64,000 nt of DNA, taken from positions 13,920,910 to 13,984,909 of the forward strand of contig OY720350.1 in NCBI GenBank assembly GCA_963082975.1, read 5' to 3'. Positions 56,899 to 64,000 of this stretch are shown here, piece after piece. The notes beneath the pieces are model-generated. The model saw only the letters and a list, made by a program, of their open reading frames with translations. It had not been told where the DNA came from and did no database searches. The position numbers and the translations under genes are program-made. Positions within the stretch are counted from its first letter, which is position 1. Each line of letters starts with the position of its first letter. The stretch comes from Labia minor (lineage: Eukaryota > Arthropoda > Insecta > Dermaptera > Spongiphoridae).

Positions 56899-57407
56899 TA
56901 AGCTGGAGTGTCTCCACTCGAATATCTCGCAAATTTGAATTGGATTAATTAACATATAACTTATATTTAAATTAAATTTAATTAATTATAAATTAAAATT
57001 AATAAATAATATTTCTTAAACCAGCGCATGTATGGCTCTTTGTTGATGAAACCAAGTCACGTGCTGGCGCGTGAGATTTGCAGTGTTAATAAATTTATTC
57101 CGGTACTTTCAGCGATTCAATCAACCTCAAATTCTATATTTAGCAGTTTTATACAATTTATAATCATGTGAAAAACTATCAAACATATATCTTTATTTTT
57201 ACGGTCACTTTAGAGGAAAAAAAATCAAAACGTTGTAAGTAATGACCCTCTTCCGGTTGAGCTACATTTCTTAAAAGTTGATAGAAAACTACGAATTTTG
57301 AATAATGCCCATGTACCAAATTTCATGATTCTAGCTCAAACCGTTTTTGCGTAAACTTTTCTACATACACACACACACAGACACAGACATTTTTCTCAAC
57401 CTTAGTA
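56899..57407 (-). mobile_element. HLE-A, left end missing
   Basis: Right end AAGCTGGAGTGTCTCCACTC at 56900, through the CA microsatellite (57366-57388) to TTTTTCTCAACCTTAGT. The left terminus is absent. Confidence 0.9.
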
Positions 57408-58988
57408 AAAATATTTGAAATGAAGTGATATAATCATTCATTTAGGCTGAATCTTTGGTGGAGGGAGGATGTGCTTAAGTTGAAATGATCTTACGATTGC
57501 ATAAATTCAAAATTCAATCAATGGAATGTTTAGAGGAAATCTTTTTTTAAATTCTTAATTAAAATAAATTCATTTTTATACAACTACTTGAATAAAACCA
57601 AATAAATTAATGTTAAAAAATTTAATAAATTAATCAATAATATCTAAATATTCTGAAAAAGCAAAAAAGTTCAATGACTTGTCTGAAAAGAAACATTATG
57701 CTCTTGTTGGGGGACTTTCCTTCTAGTAACAAGATAGTGAAATAAAAAATGGACTAAATGGATCTTGACCTACTCACATGAATAAGAACATTTCAAAAGA
57801 TTCTTTGAAATCATCTGAAATTAAACTCAATTATATATTTCAAAGTTGATATTTAATTTTTTTTAGAAATAATAGAATAATTTTTTGAGAATTATATTAA
57901 ACATTTATTAATACCATTATCTTAAAAAAAAAGTTAAAATATTATTTTAAAATTATATCTTATTAAAATAATACAAAATTGTTTATTGTATTATTTACTT
58001 TTTTGCTAAATTTTTGAAAATCAGGTTAGAGAATAATGACAATAATCAATTTTATTAAAAATTGTATTCTTTCTCTGAGAGTTTCGAGGATACTTTCCTT
58101 CTTTCAGGTAGCTGAATAAGATAGATCTCTTTTGTTAACTAAAGACTCTAACTAGACCCTTTGGTCCGAGAGAGAGAGGGAGAGAGAGAAAGAGAAATCT
58201 CTTCGAGTGAAAAATAGATAGAAGAGAGGCAATCTCTTGGCTGAGGTCTGGTCAAGCAGTTCAGTTGGCCTGAACATCAAGTTAACGGGACAGAGAAAGC
58301 ATGTGAACAAAGTGAGAAGTCTTCCAATCAGAATGAATGGCTACCGGATAATTTGATTTGTTAGCTAAATGAGTAACGAATCTATTGAATATTTCATTAG
58401 GATTATTGAAACAGAATTAAAATTTAAATAGTATTTAGATAGTCTTTTAATTTAATTTTTTTTTTTTTTTCTAAAAATTATTTTTAATATTCTTAAATAA
58501 GAATTATTAAATGAGATAAACAAGCTCTTCGTTATCAGTAAACTATTTGAGTTACCTTGGTACCTTTTAACTCTATTGGTTCAATTTATCTTAATAAACA
58601 TTATAATCGGAGACTCCGCCCAACTCTCTGGTCACATCTTTGCTATTGTCAGTCTAATGTCTCTATATTTCTAAATATAAACTATAAGGTAACACACTTA
58701 AATAATATTACTTTTAAGGGATGAAAAAAAGATATAGAATTTTTAAAAATAAAATTTAAAATAAAAAATTGATAAAATTGTTTGATTTTTCCTTTTGTTG
58801 TAGATGTAGAATATTAACTTTTTTATTTTTAATATTATGTAATTAATAATTTATTAAACATAACAGATTACAATTCAACTAAGTTATTTAAATTGTGAAA
58901 TGTTTAATAAGAACAAAAACAAATGAAAAACAAACGATATTACAAAATAATATGAATAAATAATGATATTTTGGTAATTGTAAACTCT
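57408..58988. other. AT-rich stretch with a GA-rich patch
   Basis: 58170-58196 is (GA)n, followed by a GC-richer patch to about 58350 that includes AGTTCAGTTGGCC, an initiator-like word. A GAGA-type promoter is conceivable but unsupported. Confidence 0.35.
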
Positions 58989-59375
58989 CAAAACGAGAAG
59001 CTTCAGGGATTTGGATGAAACTTTGCCAGTGGATTCCTTTTTTAATTACAAAAAAACTTTCTTTATACAATATTATATATATCGGTCTCTTCTAGTTTAC
59101 GAGATAAAAATTATTAAAATTGGCATATAAATCCATTGATATTCTATTTAGCTACCATGTTTTATTCATATGGCCAGCACCACTATTTTTTTTTTTGAGG
59201 AGGTTCAGTTGTTCAGGGTTTGGATATAGGAAAAGTATTTATTTAATTAATTTTTTAAATTATTTGATTAATTAATTTTTTTTTAATTTTCTTAACCGAA
59301 AATTAGTGAATTAGTCAATAAAACATTACTTAATGGCTGCACATTTCGAGGTTCATATCCAGCTAATATATATGT
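58989..59375. mobile_element. Palindromic fold-back element, rearranged copy 2
   Basis: Begins AACGAGAAGCTTCAGGGATT, the inverse of the right end of 28629-29232. GGTCTCTTCTAGTTTACGAG follows, also inverse. It then ends with AATAAAACATTACTTAATGG and CTGCACATTTCGAGGTTC in the same orientation as copy 1. The middle palindromic blocks are reduced. Confidence 0.7.
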
Positions 59376-60032
59376 CATATTTTTAAAAAATCCCGTTTTT
59401 TAAACAATTAACGATAATTTTATTGAAAATGGGCATCTTATTTAGGTTTTAATTTTTTATTTATTTATTTATTTTTTGAGCATTTCATCTATAGTTTGTC
59501 TTTATTACAGGCCAAATGTAATCCATTGACATATTTTTTTATCTTATTCTATGTTGTCTTTCTATATTTTTGTGCTTGTATCAATTGGACATTATTCAGT
59601 CAATATTTTTGTCCAGTTGTCTGTAATCTTCCTTCATTCTTATTATGTGAACGGTCAATTTCCATATTATTATTTTTTACTCACTAAGCAATTATTTTTT
59701 AGTTTTAATATTTTAACTACAACTTCTTTTTAGGTGTTTTATTACAACTTTTTTTATTCAATTCAATTAATTCAATGTCTAACCTTAATTTTATTAATTT
59801 TGCTAAATTTTGATAATTGGTCATGTCTATAGTGTATATATATATGAATGAATTGGTATTAAACATTTTTGAAAAATTTTAATTTTAAAGATTATATCAA
59901 TTTTCTTAAAGCATATTAATTTAATAAATAAAAGTCTTATCATTATTTATTAAGAAAAATCAATATTAAAGATCAGTTATGTTGTATAATAACAAAATAA
60001 AATCATAATTGAAAAAAAAAAACAAAAAAAAA
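59376..60032. other. AT-rich spacer
   Basis: Two overlapping 60-codon frames (59496-59733) are Phe/Leu/Tyr/Cys-rich with no motif; I see no gene. Confidence 0.5.
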
Positions 60033-60311
60033 ACCTCTGACTTTGTACGTCTTACGCAAGGACAACGCCTATCAAGCCGATTATATTAATGAGGTGTCCT
60101 ATGATCAGTAGAACGGGTCCTCTTAACCTTTACCTTGATTTTCTTGATCGGAGGCGCTATCAAGTAGCTTTTCCCCAATGTTGTTCCCGGAGGCTGGGTT
60201 GACTCCGTCCCTTAGACCCCACCTAGGGAAATTCCCTTGCCAGGCCCGGGATTTGAACCCGGGACCATGTGAATGTGAGGCAGGTTCGCTACACACACAC
60301 CCAATGGCGCC
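60033..60311 (-). mobile_element. tRNA-Met-like SINE, copy 3
   Basis: Reverse copy; the head GGCGCC is at 60306-60311 and the B-box reads GATTTGAACCC on the plus strand. Near-identical 13-bp flanks ATCATAATTGAAA (60004) and ATCATCATTGAAA (60318) look like a target duplication, offset slightly from the head. Confidence 0.87.
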
Positions 60312-60762
60312 TTATAGATCATCATTGAAAGGCCATTTAAAATTAAATTAATTAATGATTTGAATAGACATCGGTATATTCGATATACTATTTAGATATT
60401 TCTTTTTAGATTGTTCTTCAATCCTCATTCTGCTCTTTGTACCTACAAAGAGAATTCTTCTAAACAATGTTCTTCTTTTCTTTTCAAAACAAACAATTTT
60501 ATCATTTCATATTATGATATAGTATGTATTTTATAATGTAAAAAAAAAAAATAAATAAATAAAAAAAACGAAGACTATAGTTACTGGGAACAAACATAAA
60601 CCTTTTCTAATGACCTATTGTATATTTAAAGATAATGCTTTTCTTTATTTGTCTTGATTTTTTTTTTAATATAGAAATTTTAAATAAAAAAAATTTTCAA
60701 TTCATTTTTCGAAATATTCATAAATTATGTGCATTTCATGATTCGCCTGCTATAAAATGTGA
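60312..60762. other. AT-rich spacer
   Basis: No feature seen. Confidence 0.6.
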
Positions 60763-60870
60763 TCAAAGAACGAGTGGCGGTCTGGGATGCTGGAGCTCAT
60801 CGCCGACGACGGATGCATCTCCCATAAAGTCTGTCCCAACGATGTGCCTCTCATTCTCTCTCCCTCTCGT
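60763..60870. other. GC-rich coding-like patch, strand undecided
   Basis: Plus strand reads NEWRSGMLELIADDGCISHK then VCPNDVPLILSPS from 60763. Minus strand reads MRGTSLGQTLWEMHPSSAMS then SSIPDRHSFFDHIL with ATG and stop. Both are protein-like. GC content contrasts strongly with the flanks. No splice site clearly bounds it. Confidence 0.3.
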
Positions 60871-61266
60871 TCTATTTTATTATTATTATTTATTTTTTTT
60901 TTTTATTTTGAGCACCCTCAATAGAGAGAGATTTTATTAGAGAGTGCATTCATAATTCAAGTCCAAGGTCTCCACGCAACAGCTTCCTTTTTTCAGATGT
61001 CTATCTTTAGGGCAATTTAAACATCGATGCATGCTACTGATCTCTACGATATTACATATCTCTATCGAAAATATCTCTTTTCTTTTGTTTATTCGAATTA
61101 AAATAAATCTTATTCATATATTATATATAATTATCATATTATTTTCTAAACAAAAATAAAAAAAAAAAGTTACAAAACAAAAGAATTTTTATATACCAAA
61201 TAGGATATTCATTATATTTGTAGATAGATTTATCTTATATAAATAATTTCATCCTGCTCTTATGAA
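60871..61266. other. Spacer
   Basis: Mostly AT-rich; 60955-61060 is GC-richer and contains an acceptor-like CTTCCTTTTTTCAG at 60984-60997 on the plus strand. No clear frame follows. Confidence 0.4.
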
Positions 61267-61437
61267 TGCCAACTTGCAAACAAGAGTATACTCATTTTTG
61301 CCGCCAATAGTGTTCTATACAAAATTGACCAGGGTAAATTGTACAAAATTTGTAACACACATGAGAGAGAGGATATAGGCCACCTTTTGCTGCGCTGCTC
61401 ATTATATGACCACTTGAGAAATTATTTCGTAAGATGA
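61267..61437 (+). pseudogene. LINE ORF2 C-terminal zinc-knuckle remnant
   Basis: A 56-codon frame ending at TGA 61435-61437 reads NSVLYKIDQGKLYKI then CNTHEREDIGHLLLRCSLYD and HLRNYF. The CxxH...E-D-x-x-H-x-L-x-x-C-x-x-Y-x-x-L-R pattern is the C-terminal Cys/His motif of many non-LTR retrotransposons; the first CxxC Cys is replaced by His. This LINE type differs from that at 40.2-40.8 kb. The rest of the element is not visible. Confidence 0.7.
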
Positions 61438-61564
61438 TGAAAGGGTTGGGAGGATGAATAATAATATCTATTGCTTTATGAGTGGTCTCCTAAAAATGAG
61501 TTCCTTCATATTGGATGAGTAATGATAAGTTCTAAAGGCACAAAAATGGGTATTTTAATCTGTG

Positions 61565-62612
61565 AATTATTTATTTTTTTATAACGTTTTTCTTAACTTC
61601 ACTTGGCTTCTGTCTCTCTGTCTGTTCACTCTTTTGACAAATTGAAATCGATTTTTCATCGACTTTTTATTAAGAAAGACTTTTGAAAATTTTTATAGAT
61701 ATTTCAATGGATCCCTAGAAGGTATAGAAGAAATATAAATGAATTGTAATTAATTAATTGTAATTAATTAGCGATTAATTACGTTTAATAACTAGCTCCT
61801 TTTGTATTGCTCCGATTAATTTTTTTTCAACGGATTCTTAAGTATAAACATTGATTTCAAGATAGATTTTCATTTTGATAGTAATTAAATATATTTTATA
61901 GCATTAAAATTAATGATGAATTCTTATTAATCAGTTGTAAGGCCAAGGAAGAAGGATTTTCCCCTTAAATGGCATAAAGAAAAGCTCCTTTTTTTATATA
62001 TGTCCCCATAATAACATTTACTTAACATAAATATATAAAATCAATTTTAGAAGACTAATATATTTTTTTTTTGTTTTATTTAATTTGCAAATTTTTACTT
62101 CATCTTTTCTTTTGTTATATTAAATAAATTTATCAAATTAAAATTGCACTAAAAAGAATAAAATAATATAAATACAAAAAATGTTTATATACATACTTAC
62201 CACACTAAAACACTTCATTAACAAGTATCACTATTCCTTCTAATATAATCAACCATTTTGGATTTAATTGATAATATGTAAATTTAATAAAAATTCTTTT
62301 AAATTTTGATACATACTTTGATATAAGTATATTACAGTGAAATATAATAAAAGATTAATTTCTTAGCTCTCATCCTATCAAATTTATTTAAAAAAAATTT
62401 GTCAGTTTATGTATTTAATAAAATTTTTATTATTACAAAAAAATTTGACCTTAATTTTCATATGAATAAATAAAACTAAATGCGCCCAAAGTTTTTAGTT
62501 GAATAAGAAGCAATTCATCCATAAACTTTGTCAAGCTTATAGAAAAATTATTTTATTCTTTTTAGTCCATGAGAAAAACGTTATTTTATAAAATATTTTT
62601 ATATTTATTTTT
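61565..62612 (-). mobile_element. Family F element, longest copy
   Basis: Inverted relative of 52530-53390, joined to the internal part and left arm of 36505-37405, so it shows how the pieces fit: arm (62470-62612), internal part (62200-62470), then the ORF part (61565-62150). Near the ORF stop it has about 90 bp not present at 53.3 kb. Its ORF is broken by stops. Confidence 0.78.
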
Positions 62613-62618
62613 GTTTTT

Positions 62619-62890
62619 ACTATCTCGCCAGAGAGAAATGTAGCTCATTCAGAAGAGGACCATTACCTACCACGTTTTTTTATCCTCTAAACAGACCGTA
62701 AAAATAAAGATATATGTTTGATAGTTTTTCTACATGATTAAAAATTGTATAAAACTGCTATATATAGAATTTCACTTTGATTGAATCGCTAAAAGTACCG
62801 AAATTATTTTTGTAAATTTTTTAACACGTTAACTGCCAATCACGCACAAGTGAAGAGGTGTCATCAACAAAGAGCCAAACACGCGCTTTA
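62619..62890 (+). mobile_element. HLE-A, internally deleted and right-truncated
   Basis: ACTATCTCGCCAGAG at 62619 joins directly to AGAAATGTAGCTC, skipping the microsatellite, and continues to GCCAAACACGCGC. The right end is missing. It abuts family F at 62612. Confidence 0.87.
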
Positions 62891-63905
62891 ATTGTATGCA
62901 CATTGAACATCCTATATAAGAGGATGTAATGGGTACATCAATTGCTACGTCCCGGTCGAGTACCTGGTAATGTATTTAATTTTTATCGAAACTATGATAA
63001 AAGTTAAATGTAGCTAAAAGCATTTGAAAACAAATGCTATTTCATAAATTTACGTAACTCACAAAAATATAGAATTAAGTCAAAGTCTTCTTATTACAAT
63101 AAAATGTTATTAGTGAAAATTATGTTAAAAACTTTAAATCCTATGATTGGATAGAATAAAATTTTAATTAATTTTCAATTATAGAAAAAAGCTTGATTAT
63201 CCAATTCTAATTTGAAAGAAAATCGAGTTGTCATTGTAATTAAGTTTATTTTTTTTTAATTATAAGATTGCTGTTTTAACATAAAATTTTTACTTTACAA
63301 TTTTTTTATGATAAGATATTTATTTTGATTTTAATTAATAAAAACTTTTTTTACTTAAATTAATTAATATTATGATATTTGTATGCATTTGTGTAAAATG
63401 AATTAGTAATAAATACAATCTTATTTTGTATTTTTTGAATAAATTTACAATAACAATTATCAATATGTGGTTTAATTTACAAAATTCCGTTATAATTAAA
63501 AACAACCACCAAAGCTTTAATAATTTATTATTTACAAAATTCCGTTACAATCTCAATAAATTTAAAAAAATATACCAATCAACTACACATTATTTAATTA
63601 GAAATTATTCCCAAAAAACAATACATCAAATATAAATTATATATTCATGTTATTTTTTAAAAAATAAAAAATTAAAAAAAAAAAATACTTTAAAAAATAT
63701 TTGAGAAATTATTATTAATTTATTCTGGATAACAAATCAAAATAAATTATATTTAATTTGATAATTAAATAAATTAATACAATAGTAAAAATATAATATT
63801 TTTTTAGGGTAGTATTCTTTTTAAATATACTTGTATAATACTTTGCAATAATAAATTTAGTAAATAAGGAGTTGTTATTTTCTTTTATAAATAGTTTTAA
63901 GTTCA
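62891..63905. other. AT-rich spacer
   Basis: A short GC-richer patch at 62910-62970 (TACGTCCCGGTCGAGTACCT) and AT-rich remainder with two accidental frames near 63426-63635 and 63715-63900. Confidence 0.5.
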
Positions 63906-64000
63906 ATGGAACTCTTAATTTCGTTGATGACCGCGGAAACGGATATGAGAAGACGGTGTGAGTGGCCTGAGACGTGCGGAATCGGAAGGATTCCACCAGA
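63906..64000 (+). CDS. Coding-like patch running off the right edge
   Basis: An abrupt rise in GC at 63905. ATG at 63906 opens a frame to the window edge: MELLISLMTAETDMRRRCEW then PETCGIGRIPP. The minus strand is also open (SGGILPIPHVSGHSHRLLIS), so strand is uncertain. It could be the first exon of a gene, or a TE end, continuing beyond the window. No family recognised from 31 codons. Confidence 0.3.
   Translation, partial: MELLISLMTAETDMRRRCEWPETCGIGRIPP

Noticed and set aside
1..64000. A prokaryotic or viral genetic system
   Set aside because: No operon-like ORFs, no ribosome-binding sites and no viral replication or capsid motifs; all identifiable coding remnants are eukaryotic transposons.

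Overview
This is an AT-rich eukaryotic (metazoan) window with no confirmed host gene, no rRNA or tRNA gene, and no bacterial or plasmid features. The remnants are two or three mariner types, a Tigger/pogo element, hAT-like MITEs, non-LTR retrotransposon C-termini, tRNA-derived SINEs and long AT/GA/CA microsatellites. Together these suggest an arthropod with a small-exon, repeat-dense genome. A copepod such as a sea louse would fit the AT content and mariner/Tigger load, but that is inference from general knowledge and the sequence does not prove it.

The dominant feature is a superfamily of short non-autonomous elements, called here HLE-A, HLE-B and HLE-C, with a partial family H. HLE-A has about 14 copies, HLE-B eight, HLE-C one and H three. 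All start with AC after a T-run. Their 11-12 bp starting motif recurs inverted near the other end, 3-4 bp before a short GC-rich hairpin, and they end in CTTATTT or a variant. Each has a central variable microsatellite that begins ATGTCTGT. This is the architecture known for Helentron-associated elements (HINEs), and no Rep/helicase gene is present here. They are often joined head to tail, nested, folded back or collapsed to bare termini.

Layout. 0-9 kb: tandem repeat plus LINE relic, a TATCGATAC-rich repeat, an HLE-B relic, two tRNA-derived SINEs. 9.8-10.1 kb: a GC-rich candidate exon on the minus strand. 10-16 kb: HLE-A, mariner C-terminus, internally deleted Tigger with intact TIRs, hAT MITE. 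16-26 kb: HLE-A cluster, a MITE, a second mariner relic, and a hAT element with 8-bp target duplication carrying a nested HLE-A. 26-34 kb: SINE, two coding-like islands (27.9-28.1 and 31.4-31.7 kb), a palindromic element, a fold-back HLE-A and a MITE. 34-40 kb: HLE-A, a large inverted-arm element (family F), and a third, different mariner. 40-48 kb: truncated LINE, HLE-B and HLE-C cluster, and a fold-back element built of AGGGATTT units. 48-51 kb: candidate splice-bounded exons and a CpG-rich island. 52-64 kb: two long copies of family F sharing a degraded ORF, fold-back MITEs, SINE, LINE C-terminus, and a coding-like patch running off the right edge.

If a host gene is present, its exons are among the isolated GC-rich islands, most of them read on the minus strand: 60.8, 49.3-51.1, 31.5, 28.0 and 10.0 kb. 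Nothing in the sequence proves they belong to one transcript.
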